Assembly: GCF_000756385.1 (NCBI RefSeq) | Contig: NZ_JNFC01000023.1 | Coordinates: 62,001-126,000, forward strand | Direction: 5' to 3' | From: Sphingopyxis sp. LC363 | GTDB lineage: Bacteria > Pseudomonadota > Alphaproteobacteria > Sphingomonadales > Sphingomonadaceae | Length of the DNA stretch: 64,000 nucleotides | Shown: piece after piece, positions 26,678-35,855 of the stretch | Layout of the letters: every line of letters begins with the position of its first letter | Numbering within the stretch: position 1 is the first letter of the stretch | Translations under genes and position numbers: made by a program | The notes under the pieces: model-generated | What the model was told of the DNA's origin: nothing | What the model saw: the letters and a program-made list of their open reading frames with translations, nothing else | Database searches by the model: none

Positions 26678-26741
26678 TCGAGCGAAGTCGAGACACCCAT
26701 CGTCGTAGCGCAGGATCGAGAGACATCTCGACTTCGCTCGA
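26678..26741. repeat. Inverted repeat TCGAGCGAAGTCGAGA
   Basis: The 16-base arm at 26678-26693 is exactly inverted at 26726-26741 with 32 bases between. It sits 33 bp before the aminotransferase start. The sequence TCGAGCGAAGTCGAGA is a widespread intergenic palindrome unit in sphingomonads (from memory). It may affect the message leader of the aminotransferase. Confidence 0.85.
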
Positions 26742-26773
26742 TGCGAACGGACTTCTGGATCAGGAACAAGATT

Positions 26774-28147
26774 ATGCCCCGCAATCACGACATCGCCGAA
26801 CTCAAGCGCCTCGACATCGCGCACCATCTTCCCGCGCAGGCCGATTGGGCCGAAATCGAAGCTTTGGGCGGCAGCCGCATCATCACCCATGCCGAGGGCT
26901 GCTACATCACCGATGGCGACGGCCACCGCATCCTCGACGGCATGGCGGGCCTCTGGTGCGTCAATGTCGGCTATGGCCGCGAAGAACTGGTCGAGGCGGC
27001 GGCGGCGCAGATGCGCGAGCTGCCCTTTTACAACACCTTCTTCAAGACCGCGACGCCGCCGACGGTGACGCTCGCGGCAAAGATCGCGAGCCTGACAGGC
27101 AATCGCCTGCCGCATATCTTCTTCAACGCCTCGGGCAGCGAAGCGAACGACACCGTGTTCCGTATGGTGCGCCATTATTGGAAGCTGAAGGGCGAACCCA
27201 AACGTACGATCTTCATCAGCCGCTGGAACGCCTATCACGGCTCGACCGTCGCGGGCGTGTCGCTCGGCGGCATGAAGGCGATGCACGTACAGGGCGACCT
27301 GCCGATCCCGGGCGTCGAGCATGTGCGCCAACCCTATGCCTATGGCGAAGGGCAGGGGATGACCGAGGAAGAGTTTTGCGACGCCTGTGTGCAGGCGATC
27401 GAGGACAAGATTCTCGAGGTCGGCCCTGAAAATTGCGCCGCCTTCATCGGCGAGCCGGTACAGGGGGCGGGGGGCGTGATCATCCCGCCCCAGGGCTATT
27501 GGCCCAAGGTCGAGGCGGTGGTCCGCAAATATGGCCTGCTCTTGGTGTCCGATGAGGTGATCTGCGGCTTCGGGCGCACCGGCAGCATGTGGGGGCACGA
27601 GACGATGGGCTTCACCCCCGACCTGATGCCGATGGCGAAGGGGCTTTCGTCGGGCTATCTGCCGATTTCGGCAACTGCGGTTGCCGCGCATGTCGTCGAG
27701 ACGCTCAAGACCGGCGGCGATTTCGTCCATGGCTTCACTTACTCGGGGCATCCTGTCGCCGCGGCGGTCGCGCTCAAGAATATCGAGATCATCGAGCGCG
27801 AAGGCTTGGTCGAGCGCACCGGCAACGTCACCGGGCCGCATCTGGCCAAGGCGCTCGCGACGCTGAACGATCATCCGCTCGTCGGCGAGACGCGCTCGGT
27901 CGGGCTGCTCGGCGCGGTCGAGATCGTCGCCGACAAGGAAAGCCGCGCCCGCTTCGGCGGCGCCGAGGGAACCGCCGGCCCGATGGCGCGCGACGCGTGC
28001 ATCGCGAACGGGCTGATGGTGCGCGGCATCCGCGACAGCCTCGTCATGTGCCCGCCGCTCATCATCACCACGCAGCAGATCGACGAGATGGTTGCCATCA
28101 TCCGCAAATCCTTGGATGAGGTGATGCCCAAACTCCGCGCGCTCTGA
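26774..28147 (+). CDS. Class III aminotransferase, putrescine:pyruvate type (SpuC-like)
   Basis: A 457-residue PLP enzyme. The chosen ATG 26774 has AGGA upstream, and the protein then starts with the typical HHLPAQADWAEIEALGG. GSEANDTVFRMVRHYW and ISRWNAYHGSTVAGVSLGG contact PLP. The Schiff-base lysine is in MAKGLSSGYLPI (Lys 289), and the C-terminus has RGIRDSLVMCPPLIIT. The sequence style matches SpuC-type aspartate-aminotransferase-superfamily enzymes that transaminate putrescine with pyruvate. Context (PuuD upstream, polyamine transporter downstream) supports that. Other omega-amine substrates remain possible. Confidence 0.88.
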   Translation: MPRNHDIAELKRLDIAHHLPAQADWAEIEALGGSRIITHAEGCYITDGDGHRILDGMAGLWCVNVGYGREELVEAAAAQMRELPFYNTFFKTATPPTVTLAAKIASLTGNRLPHIFFNASGSEANDTVFRMVRHYWKLKGEPKRTIFISRWNAYHGSTVAGVSLGGMKAMHVQGDLPIPGVEHVRQPYAYGEGQGMTEEEFCDACVQAIEDKILEVGPENCAAFIGEPVQGAGGVIIPPQGYWPKVEAVVRKYGLLLVSDEVICGFGRTGSMWGHETMGFTPDLMPMAKGLSSGYLPISATAVAAHVVETLKTGGDFVHGFTYSGHPVAAAVALKNIEIIEREGLVERTGNVTGPHLAKALATLNDHPLVGETRSVGLLGAVEIVADKESRARFGGAEGTAGPMARDACIANGLMVRGIRDSLVMCPPLIITTQQIDEMVAIIRKSLDEVMPKLRAL

Positions 28148-28167
28148 ACAGGAAAGACCAAACCCTT

Positions 28168-29106
28168 ATGCCCTCCGGCCTTTTTGCCCTGCTCGACGAC
28201 ATTGCGACCATCGCCAAGGTCGCCGCCGCGAGCATCGACGATATCGGCGCCGCGGCGTCGAAGGCCGGGGTCAAGGCGGCGGGGGTCGTCGTCGACGATA
28301 CCGCGGTGACGCCGCGCTACGTCACCGGCTTCACCCCCGACCGCGAACTCCCGATCATCTGGCGGATCACCAAGGGGTCGATCTTCAACAAGCTGGTGCT
28401 GATCCTGCCCGCATTGCTGTTGCTGTCGGCGGTCGCGCAATGGGCGATCACCCCGCTCTTGATGATCGGCGGCGCCTATCTCTGTTTCGAGGGGGCAGAG
28501 AAGGTGCTGCACTCGCTTCAGAAGGACAAGACGAGCCTTGCCGAAGATGCGGCGATCGTCGCCGACCAGGACCATGAAGAGGCGATGGTGAAGGGCGCGG
28601 TGCGGACCGACTTCATCCTTTCGGCCGAGATCATGGTGATCGCCTTGAACGAAGTGCTCGACGAACATTTCGCGATGCGCGCCGCGACGCTCGCGGTGGT
28701 CGCGATCGCGATCACCATAGCGGTTTACGGCGTCGTCGGGCTGATCGTGAAGATGGACGACATCGGGCTCCACATGGCGAAGGAAGGGAGCAATGCGCGC
28801 CGCGCGATCGGGCGCGGGCTTGTGACCTTCATGCCCAAGCTGCTCGCGGCGCTGGCGCTGATCGGCACCGCCGCGATGCTGTGGGTCGGCGGCCAGATTT
28901 TCCTCCACGGTCTCGACGAATATCATATCGGCAACATCGGCCACGGCCTCCACGACTTCGCCCATGCGGTCGCGGGCAATCTGCCCGGCGCGGGCGTCTG
29001 GGAATGGCTGATCAACGCGGCCGGTGCGGGCATATTCGGCCTGCTGCTCGGCGGTCTGATCGTCGGCGTGCTGCACTTCATTCCGGGGAAGAAGGCCGCT
29101 CACTGA
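28168..29106 (+). CDS. DUF808 family inner-membrane protein (YedI-like)
   Basis: A 312-residue membrane protein with the DUF808 opening MPSGLFALLDDIATIAKVAAASIDDIGAAA and a VVDDTAVTPRYVTGF segment. About six hydrophobic segments follow, ending LLLGGLIVGVLHFIPGKK. The family's function is unknown. It starts 20 bp after the aminotransferase stop, so the two may share a transcript. It converges with potG, the stop codons being only 5 bp apart. Confidence 0.88.
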   Translation: MPSGLFALLDDIATIAKVAAASIDDIGAAASKAGVKAAGVVVDDTAVTPRYVTGFTPDRELPIIWRITKGSIFNKLVLILPALLLLSAVAQWAITPLLMIGGAYLCFEGAEKVLHSLQKDKTSLAEDAAIVADQDHEEAMVKGAVRTDFILSAEIMVIALNEVLDEHFAMRAATLAVVAIAITIAVYGVVGLIVKMDDIGLHMAKEGSNARRAIGRGLVTFMPKLLAALALIGTAAMLWVGGQIFLHGLDEYHIGNIGHGLHDFAHAVAGNLPGAGVWEWLINAAGAGIFGLLLGGLIVGVLHFIPGKKAAH

Positions 29107-29111
29107 GATCG

Positions 29112-30242
29112 TCACCCCAGCAAAACGACCGGGCTGTCGGCGCGCCAGTGCATGCTGACCTTGTCGCCCCAGGTGAAATCCTCCTGGTCGCGGCGCGACA
29201 GGTTCGGGCGCGACACCCGGATGCGCGCGCCGGTCTCGAGCTCGATCTCGAACAGCGTGATGTCGCCGAGGTAGGACATGCCCCTGATCGTCCCGCGCGC
29301 GAAATTGTGACCTTCGGGCGCATCCTGCGCCGCGGCCGTGACCGCCTTGCCCGCGCCGGGGACGTGGAGATAGATTTTCTCGGGCCGCAGCGCGACCCAG
29401 ACGTCGGCGCCATGCGGGCCCGTAACGCCATGATTTAGATATATTTTTCCTAATCCTGGACAGTCCACCGCCGCCCTGTCGGGCTCGTCGAGCGTCAACT
29501 TCCCCTCGAAGATATTCACCGATCCTACAAAGTCGGCGACGAAACGGTTCGCGGGAAATTCGTAAAGATCCGACGGCGCCGCGAGCTGCGACACCTCGCC
29601 CTTGTTGATCACGGCTATCCGGCACGCCATCGACAGCGCCTCGTCCTGGTCGTGGGTCACAGTGACGAAGGTGATGCCGACCTTTTCCTGAAGCTCCGAC
29701 AGCTCGAACTGCATCTGCGCTCGGAGTTTGGCGTCGAGCGCCGACAGCGGTTCGTCGAGCAGCAGCACCTTGGGCCGCATGACGAGACTGCGCGCGAGCG
29801 CAACGCGCTGGCGCTGTCCGCCCGACATCTGATCGGGCATGCGCGTCTCGAAGCCGCCGAGTTTCACCAGTTCGAGCGCCTCAGCGACGCGATCCTTGAC
29901 TTCGCCGCCCTTCACGCCCGCGATCTTGAGGCCGTAGGCGACATTGTCGGCGACGCTCATGTGCGGGAAGACGGCGTAGCTCTGGAACACCATGTTCACG
30001 GGCCGCTTGTTCGGCGGGATGCCCTCCATGTCTTGTCCGTCGATCAGGATGCGCCCTTCGGTCGGCAGTTCGAACCCCGCGATCATACGCAGCAGCGTCG
30101 TCTTGCCGCAGCCCGACGGGCCAAGCAGGACGAAAAATTCGCCAGCGTTGATGTCGAGGCTGACATTGTCGACCGCGGTGACCTTGCCAAAGCGTTTCGA
30201 GACATTCTGGATCTGTATGATCGGTTTGGCGGGATCGGTCAT
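29112..30242 (-). CDS. potG: Polyamine ABC transporter ATP-binding subunit
   Basis: A 376-residue ATPase. Walker A is GPSGCGKTT (residues 41-49), the signature is MSGGQRQRVALARSL near 140-155, and Walker B is KVLLLDEPLSALD. Residues about 245-370 form the TOBE-type regulatory domain typical of the PotA/PotG/MalK group. It starts 2 bp after the potI stop and is the last gene of the potF-H-I-G unit. It powers uptake of putrescine or spermidine through the PotH/PotI channel. PotG rather than PotA is preferred from the gene order and the neighbouring Puu genes. Confidence 0.92.
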   Translation of the reverse strand: MTDPAKPIIQIQNVSKRFGKVTAVDNVSLDINAGEFFVLLGPSGCGKTTLLRMIAGFELPTEGRILIDGQDMEGIPPNKRPVNMVFQSYAVFPHMSVADNVAYGLKIAGVKGGEVKDRVAEALELVKLGGFETRMPDQMSGGQRQRVALARSLVMRPKVLLLDEPLSALDAKLRAQMQFELSELQEKVGITFVTVTHDQDEALSMACRIAVINKGEVSQLAAPSDLYEFPANRFVADFVGSVNIFEGKLTLDEPDRAAVDCPGLGKIYLNHGVTGPHGADVWVALRPEKIYLHVPGAGKAVTAAAQDAPEGHNFARGTIRGMSYLGDITLFEIELETGARIRVSRPNLSRRDQEDFTWGDKVSMHWRADSPVVLLG

Positions 30243-30244
30243 GG

Positions 30245-31087
30245 TCAGTGGGTTTCCGCAATGGCTTTCACGCCCTGCGCCTTCAGGGCGACGAAGGTGA
30301 GGGCGACGGTCAGGATGATGAGCAAAGTCGAGGCGGCGTTGACCTCGGGCGTCACGGAGAAGCGGACCATCGAATAGACTTTCACGGGGAAGGTGATCGT
30401 GTCGGGGCCGCTGGTGAAATAGGTGATGACGAAATCGTCGAGGCTGAGCGTGAAGGACAGCAAGGCCCCCGCGACGAGCGCGGGTTTGATGTGCGGGATG
30501 AGGACGTCGCGAAACACCTGCCACTCGCTCGCGCCGAGATCCTTCGCCGCTTCTTCCTGCTCGCGGTTGAAGCTTGCGAGGCGCGACCGCACGACCATCG
30601 TCACGAAGGGGAAGCAGAAGGTGACGTGCGCGATGGTGATCGCGCCGAGGTTGAACGGCCAGACGAGGTCGGTCGGCCAGCCCACCGCGGCAAAGAACAT
30701 CAGAAAGGCGACGCCGAGGCAGATTTCGGGGACGATGATCGGCAGCGAGACCGTGCCGTCGACCGCGCCCTTCAATGGAAAGCGGAAACGCCAGAGCATC
30801 ACCGCGGCGACCGCGCCGAGCGCGAGGCTGACGATCGTCGCGAGCGCCGCGATGGTCAGCGAGTTGAGCAGCGCCTCGACGAGCTGGTCGTTACCCAGCG
30901 CCTTCTCATAATATTTCGTTGTGAAGCCGCGCCAGACGACGTTGCGCTTGCTGTCGTTGAAGCTGAAGATCACGAGTACGATCAGTGGAGCGTAGAGGAA
31001 CAGCATCACCGCGCCGACCCACAGGCGCATCCAGAGGGTGCGGCTATATTCGAGCGGTGCGCGCGGGATGCGGGCGAAGAGCGCCAT
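30245..31087 (-). CDS. potI: Polyamine ABC transporter permease
   Basis: A 280-residue integral membrane protein with six hydrophobic segments and the EAA loop (EEAAKDLGASEWQVFRDVLIPHIKPA) that contacts the ATPase. LDDFVITYFTSGPDTITFPVKVYS is typical of PotI/PotC. The start codon overlaps the potH stop (TGATG), so translation is coupled. It forms the inner-membrane channel with PotH. Confidence 0.93.
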   Translation of the reverse strand: MALFARIPRAPLEYSRTLWMRLWVGAVMLFLYAPLIVLVIFSFNDSKRNVVWRGFTTKYYEKALGNDQLVEALLNSLTIAALATIVSLALGAVAAVMLWRFRFPLKGAVDGTVSLPIIVPEICLGVAFLMFFAAVGWPTDLVWPFNLGAITIAHVTFCFPFVTMVVRSRLASFNREQEEAAKDLGASEWQVFRDVLIPHIKPALVAGALLSFTLSLDDFVITYFTSGPDTITFPVKVYSMVRFSVTPEVNAASTLLIILTVALTFVALKAQGVKAIAETH

Positions 31088-31992
31088 CAATGCGCCTCCG
31101 GCACTTTGCGGCGCATCGACTGTATCGCGATCAGCGCGAACATCGCATATATGAGCAGGAAGGAAAGCGCGGCGCCGAACGGCCAGTCGTTCGCCTTCTT
31201 GAACTGGCGTTCGATCACATTGGCGATCATCTGGCTGTCGGTCCCGCCCATCAGGTCGGGCGTGAGGTAGGCGCCCAATGCGGGGATGAGGGTGATCATC
31301 ACCCCGGCGATGATGCCGGGCGCGGCGAGCGGTATGACAATGCGCATGATCGTGCGGAAATGGCCGGCGCCGAGGTCGAGGCTCGCCTCGATCAGGCTGC
31401 GGTCGAGCCGGTCGAGCGCCGCATAGAGCGGCAGGACCATGAAGGGCAGGTGGACATAGACGAGCCCGAAGACGACCGCGAAATTATTGAATAGGAGCTG
31501 TACCGGCTCCCATGTCGGGAGCGGTTGCAGCCCGACGAGCGTCTTGATCCAGCTCGTTCCCTCCCAGAGCGCGCCGAGCCCCTTGTTCGCGAAGCCCTGC
31601 GTGCCGAGCAGCATCATCAGCGCATAGGTGCGGATGAGCAAATTGGTCCAGAAGGGGAGCATGATGCCGAGGAGCAGCCACGGCCGCCACTTCTCGCTCG
31701 CGAAGGTGATCGCCATCGCAACCGGAAAGCCAAGGATCAGGCAGATCAAGGTGACGAGCGCCGCGACCGCGAAACTCTTGCCGAAAATCGTGAGATAAAG
31801 CCACTCGGTCGCGCGCTTGTAATTGCTGAGCGTGCCCGAAATTTCGATCTCGGTGAGGCCCCGGTTTTCGCCGAAGCTGTAGAGCCAGACGATCGCCATC
31901 GGCACGAGGAAGAAAAGAACGATCCAGAAGAGCGTCGGCAGCGACACGGCCGCGAAGGCTCTCCTGTTCGCTTTCCAGTCCTGCTCGGCCAC
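31087..31992 (-). CDS. potH: Polyamine ABC transporter permease
   Basis: A 301-residue integral membrane protein with PotH/PotB features: IVWLYSFGE, TNLLIRTYALMMLLG, NNFAVVFGLVYVHLPFMVLPLYAALDRLD, the EAA loop SLDLGAGHFRTIMRIVIPLAAPG, and LGAYLTPDLMGGTDSQMIANVIE. The GTG at 31992, preceded by GGGGCATCGGGG, is preferred because it gives MAEQDWKANRRAF and leaves 22 bp after potF. An ATG at 32049 would overlap the potF end. Confidence 0.92.
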   Translation of the reverse strand: MAEQDWKANRRAFAAVSLPTLFWIVLFFLVPMAIVWLYSFGENRGLTEIEISGTLSNYKRATEWLYLTIFGKSFAVAALVTLICLILGFPVAMAITFASEKWRPWLLLGIMLPFWTNLLIRTYALMMLLGTQGFANKGLGALWEGTSWIKTLVGLQPLPTWEPVQLLFNNFAVVFGLVYVHLPFMVLPLYAALDRLDRSLIEASLDLGAGHFRTIMRIVIPLAAPGIIAGVMITLIPALGAYLTPDLMGGTDSQMIANVIERQFKKANDWPFGAALSFLLIYAMFALIAIQSMRRKVPEAH

Positions 31993-32014
31993 CCCCCGAT
32001 GCCCCTGTTGACCC

Positions 32015-33121
32015 TTATGCGGCCCGCACCCTTGTAAAGGCTTCTTCATAGAGCGGCTGAAGCTCGGGATTGAAACGCGCATATTCGCACTTCGCCAAGG
32101 CTTCCGCGGGCGGGAAGATGACCGGATTGTTCTGATAGCTGTCGGGCATCAGCTTTCGCGCCGCAGTGTTGGGCGTCGGATAGAGGATCGTCTCGGTGAT
32201 ATGCTTGTCGACATTGGCGTCGAGGATATAGTTGATAAAGGCATGCGCATTCTTCGGGTGCGGCGCGCCCTTCGGGATGCAGAGATTGTCCGAGTTGAGC
32301 TGGCTGCCCTCCTTCGGAATGACGAAATCGATGTCCTTGTCCTCGACCATCGCCTGCGCGATGTCGCCATTATATTCGAGCACGACGTCGCAGTCGCCCT
32401 TCAGAAGCAGGTCCTGCCCGTCATCCTCGTGGAATTTCTTCACATTGGGTTTTTGCTTGATCATCATCTTTTCGATCGTCGCAATGTCCGCCGGGGTCAG
32501 CGCATTAACCGATTTGCCAAGATATTTGCCGAAAAGCCGGAACATGTCGCCCGCCTCCGACAACCAGGCGATGCGGCCCGCATATTCGGGACTGTCGAAC
32601 AGCACCTTCCAACTGTCGGGCGTCGCCGATACCTTCGACTTGCGATAGCCGATGCCGAGCGCAAGCCAGGTGTAAGGCATCGAGAATTTGCGCTGGAGGT
32701 CATATTCGACGTTGATATAGGCGGGGTCGATATTCCGCTTGTTCGGAATCAGGCTATGGTCGAGCGGCAAGAGCATGCCGGCCTTCGACATCCGCTCGAC
32801 GAAGTCGTTCGACGGCACGATCACGTCGTAACCGGGGTTGCCCGCCTTGAATTTGGCGAACAGCACGTCGTTGCTGTCGAACAGGTCCATCGTGACGTCG
32901 ACGCCGGTCGCTTCCTTGAAATTATCGAGCGTGTTTTCGCCGATATAAGTGTCCCAATTGTAGAAATTGAGCTTGGCTTCCTCGCCGTTCGCGAGCGTTT
33001 TGCCGCCCTGCTTGCTGCACGCCGCGAGCCCGCCGAAGCTGATCCCGACCGCCGCGACACCGAGCGCCTGGAGCAGCGAGCGGCGCCCGCGGGTTTGCTT
33101 GATCAGTTCGTTGAAATCCAT
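32015..33121 (-). CDS. potF: Polyamine-binding protein of the Pot transporter
   Basis: A 368-residue substrate-binding protein. GGGAGG lies 7 bases before ATG 33121. The N-terminus has a twin-arginine-like run (TRGRRSLLQALG) followed by a lipobox ending LAAC, so it is probably a lipoprotein and perhaps Tat-exported. The mature part shows LNFYNWDTYIGENTL, VDVTMDLFDSNDVLFAKFKAGNPGYDVIVPSN and LEYNGDIAQAM, the PotF/PotD family pattern with its aromatic and acidic polyamine-binding residues. It is the first gene of the potF-H-I-G unit and lies 91 bp after the upstream glutamine synthetase gene. Confidence 0.93.
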   Translation of the reverse strand: MDFNELIKQTRGRRSLLQALGVAAVGISFGGLAACSKQGGKTLANGEEAKLNFYNWDTYIGENTLDNFKEATGVDVTMDLFDSNDVLFAKFKAGNPGYDVIVPSNDFVERMSKAGMLLPLDHSLIPNKRNIDPAYINVEYDLQRKFSMPYTWLALGIGYRKSKVSATPDSWKVLFDSPEYAGRIAWLSEAGDMFRLFGKYLGKSVNALTPADIATIEKMMIKQKPNVKKFHEDDGQDLLLKGDCDVVLEYNGDIAQAMVEDKDIDFVIPKEGSQLNSDNLCIPKGAPHPKNAHAFINYILDANVDKHITETILYPTPNTAARKLMPDSYQNNPVIFPPAEALAKCEYARFNPELQPLYEEAFTRVRAA

Positions 33122-33140
33122 GGCCAGCCTCCCTGTATGG

Positions 33141-33157
33141 GACTCAAGCTGACTCAA
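33141..33157. promoter_or_regulatory. 17-bp motif before potF shared with the puuA promoter
   Basis: On the minus strand this reads TTGAGTCAGCTTGAGTC, a direct repeat TTGAG-N5-TTGAG. It lies 19 bp upstream of potF. The same layout, TTGAGCCAACTTCAGGA, occurs upstream of the other end of the polyamine run at 37253-37269 (12 of 17 positions identical). A shared polyamine- or nitrogen-responsive regulator could bind both. Confidence 0.45.
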
Positions 33158-33212
33158 TAAGGGCGGCTTGGAAAGAGGCTTTTTTGCGCTGCACCAAGAT
33201 TTTGTGAAATTA

Positions 33213-34604
33213 TCATGCGTTGCGCAAATACCAATCGTAATCGAGCGCCGGTACCACGCTGAAATAATTGTCCTGTTCGACGCGCTTCACGATGCTGAAC
33301 ATCTCGACGAACCGGGCCCCGAGATAATCGCGCATCAGCTTGGAGCCTTGAAAGCGGTCGACCGCAGCGAACCAGTTCGAGGGCGGTTTGTCGTCGCCGC
33401 TATTGTCGCGATCGTAGCCGTTGCCGATGACGGCGGGGCCGGGATCGCTCTGGTTCGCCATGCCGTGGTGCATGCCGGCAAGAACGGCTGCGACGGCGAG
33501 ATAGGGGTTGGCGTCGGCGCCGCACGCGCGATGCTCGACGTGGCGGCTCACCGGCGCGCCGGCGGGGATGCGGAACGACACGGTGCGGTTGTTGACGCCC
33601 CACGTCGGCGCGACGGGGGCGTAGCTGTTCGCCTTGAAACGGCGATAGCTGTTCGCATGCGGAGCGAAGAGCGCGAAACCGTCGCCGCCGCTGCCGATCA
33701 CCCCGCCGATCGCGTGGCGAAGCGCGGGCGTACCTTCGGGGTCGTCGCTGGCGAAGATATTCGCGCCCGCCGCGTCGTTGACCGAGACGTGGATGTGCAT
33801 GCCGCTGCCCGCCTGATCGGCGAAGGGCTTGGCCATGAAGGTCGCCTCGAGCCCATGTTGCTGCGCGATCGCCTTGACGAGGCGCTTGTACATGATGGCA
33901 TCGTCGCAGGCGCGCAGCGCGTCGGGCTTGTGGCGTAGCGTCAGCTCGAATTGCCCGGGCGCGAATTCGGAGATCGCGCTTTCGAGCGGCAGGCCCTGCA
34001 CATCGGTCGCGGCGTAGAGCGCATCGAAGAATGGGCGGAAATCGTCGAGTTCGCGGAGGCCATAAACCTCGACATTGCGCGGGGTGTCGCGGCTGTAGCC
34101 GGGGCGTGCGGGGCGGATGCGGCCGTCGCGCGCGCGACGCGGATCGACGAGGTAGAATTCGAGTTCGACCGCGAGCACCGGGGTCAGGTCATCGGCGGTA
34201 TAGCGGTCGATGACGCGGCCGAGGACGTGGCGCGGGTCGAGGTCGTGCGGGGTGCCGTCGAGTTCGTAGAAACCGACGAGGAACTGCCCGGCATTCTCGC
34301 CGCCCCATGGGGTGCGGACGAGCGTGCCGGGGGCCGGCTTCATCGAGCGGTCGGCATCGCCATCCTCCCACACGAGGCCCGTTTCGACCGTGTCCTGCCC
34401 GGTGATGTCGACGACGGTGATCGATCCCGGCATCATGCGGCCGCTTTCATACACCGCAAGCACCTCGTGCTGGCGCAGCCGCTTGCCGCGCGGCACGCCG
34501 CCCATGTCGGTGTAGATCATCTCGATCGAATCGACGTCGGGGTTCGCCTTGAAGAAGGCCTCCGCCTCGGAGCGCGGCGCGATCACGCCCGATGACTTCG
34601 ACAT
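33213..34604 (-). CDS. Glutamine synthetase family, gamma-glutamylputrescine synthetase-like (copy 1)
   Basis: A 463-residue GS-fold ligase. AAGGAG precedes ATG 34604. Conserved parts are IYTDMGGVPRGKRL (N-domain), VLAVELEFYLVD (metal glutamate), FAPGQFELTLRH, KPFADQAGSGMHIHVSV (metal His/Glu and ATP site), PTWGVNNRTVSFRIP and EHRACGADANPYLAVAAVL. No adenylylation tyrosine motif as in GlnA is seen, which fits PuuA-type enzymes that join glutamate and putrescine. It follows the PuuB-like gene by 10 bp. It is clearly distinct from copy 2, and the two may prefer different amines. Confidence 0.88.
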   Translation of the reverse strand: MSKSSGVIAPRSEAEAFFKANPDVDSIEMIYTDMGGVPRGKRLRQHEVLAVYESGRMMPGSITVVDITGQDTVETGLVWEDGDADRSMKPAPGTLVRTPWGGENAGQFLVGFYELDGTPHDLDPRHVLGRVIDRYTADDLTPVLAVELEFYLVDPRRARDGRIRPARPGYSRDTPRNVEVYGLRELDDFRPFFDALYAATDVQGLPLESAISEFAPGQFELTLRHKPDALRACDDAIMYKRLVKAIAQQHGLEATFMAKPFADQAGSGMHIHVSVNDAAGANIFASDDPEGTPALRHAIGGVIGSGGDGFALFAPHANSYRRFKANSYAPVAPTWGVNNRTVSFRIPAGAPVSRHVEHRACGADANPYLAVAAVLAGMHHGMANQSDPGPAVIGNGYDRDNSGDDKPPSNWFAAVDRFQGSKLMRDYLGARFVEMFSIVKRVEQDNYFSVVPALDYDWYLRNA

Positions 34605-34614
34605 AAATGCTCCT

Positions 34615-35841
34615 TCACCCCAACCGGTCGCGCAGCGCATACCAGAGCAAACCAAGCGTGGCGAGCGGGCGGCGCAGCCATTTTCCGCCGGGGAAGGGCT
34701 TCGAAGGCAGGTTCGCGAGAATGTCGAAGCGTTCGGCGGTTTCCGCCATCGCCTCGGCGATCAGTTCGCCCGCGAGCGTCGTCACCAGCGCGCCGTGCCC
34801 CGAAAAACCGTGGGCGAAAAAGATGTTTCCGCGACGCCCGATATGCGGCAGCCGGTTCATCGTCACCGCCACCGCGCCGCCCCAGCCATAGTCGATCTTC
34901 GCGTCGGCGATCTGCGGGAAGACTTCGGCCATGAAGGGCCGCACGAACGCCGCGATGTCGCGCGGCGGGGTTTGTGAGTAACGCTCGCCGCCGCCGAAGA
35001 TCAGCCGCTTGTCGGCCGAAAGGCGGAAATAGTTGAGCACGAAGCGGCTGTCGGCGACCGCCGCGTCGGTGGGGAGCAGTTCGTCGGCATTCGCGAGCGG
35101 TGCAGTCGCGATATTATAGTTCATGATCGGCACGGTGTAGCGGCCGAGAGCGGGCTCGACGTCGCCGATCCAGCTGTCGGTGGCGTCGATGACATAGCGC
35201 GCCTTGGCGGTGTCGAGCGATGCACGGCGCCCCTCGACGATCCGCACGCCAGCCGTCTCGGCGGCCTGCGCGAGGCCGATCGCATAATTCAGCGGATGGA
35301 AATGTCCGCCCTGCGGATCATGGATGCCGCCGTGATAGAGCGGGCTGGCGATATGTCTGCTCATCTCGCCTTTGGCGACAATCTCGGTCCGATAGTCGAA
35401 GCGGTTGGCAAGATAATCGGCCTCGCGCCGCATGTCGTCGAAGTCTTTCGGCGTCCATGCCGCCTCCAAATGCCCGGCCTTCAGATCGCAGTCGATGCCG
35501 TGCCTCGCGATCCGGTTCTTCACGCGATTGTCGCGCCAGCAGAGATCGAACAGTGCACCGGCGCGCTCGCGTCCGAATTCCCTTTCGATTTCGGACGCGG
35601 TCCAGCGGAGGCCGGGAATAAGCTGCCCGCCGTTGCGCCCCGACGCACCGAAACCGACATGTTCGGCTTCGAAAAGGATGACCGAAAAGCCGCGCTCGGC
35701 GCAGGCGAGCGCGGCGCCAAGCCCGGTGAAGCCGCCACCGATGACCGCGACGTCGCATTGAAGGTCGCCTTCGATGTCGCGCTGCGGCTGCCGCTTATGC
35801 GCGGTCGCCGCATAATAGCTGTGGTTCAGCGGATCGGTCAT
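34615..35841 (-). CDS. puuB: Gamma-glutamylputrescine oxidase-like FAD enzyme
   Basis: A 408-residue DAO-fold flavoprotein. The FAD motif CDVAVIGGGFTGLGAALACAERG is at residues about 29-51. GFGASGRNGGQLIPGLRW is typical of PuuB/OrdL, as is the C-terminal GRRGNIFFAHGFSGHGALVTTLAGELIAEA. It oxidises gamma-glutamylputrescine to the aldehyde with release of ammonia and peroxide. It sits between two PuuA-like genes, 14 bp after the upstream one, which supports the assignment strongly. Confidence 0.9.
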   Translation of the reverse strand: MTDPLNHSYYAATAHKRQPQRDIEGDLQCDVAVIGGGFTGLGAALACAERGFSVILFEAEHVGFGASGRNGGQLIPGLRWTASEIEREFGRERAGALFDLCWRDNRVKNRIARHGIDCDLKAGHLEAAWTPKDFDDMRREADYLANRFDYRTEIVAKGEMSRHIASPLYHGGIHDPQGGHFHPLNYAIGLAQAAETAGVRIVEGRRASLDTAKARYVIDATDSWIGDVEPALGRYTVPIMNYNIATAPLANADELLPTDAAVADSRFVLNYFRLSADKRLIFGGGERYSQTPPRDIAAFVRPFMAEVFPQIADAKIDYGWGGAVAVTMNRLPHIGRRGNIFFAHGFSGHGALVTTLAGELIAEAMAETAERFDILANLPSKPFPGGKWLRRPLATLGLLWYALRDRLG

Positions 35842-35855
35842 CGCCGGCGCGCGGA

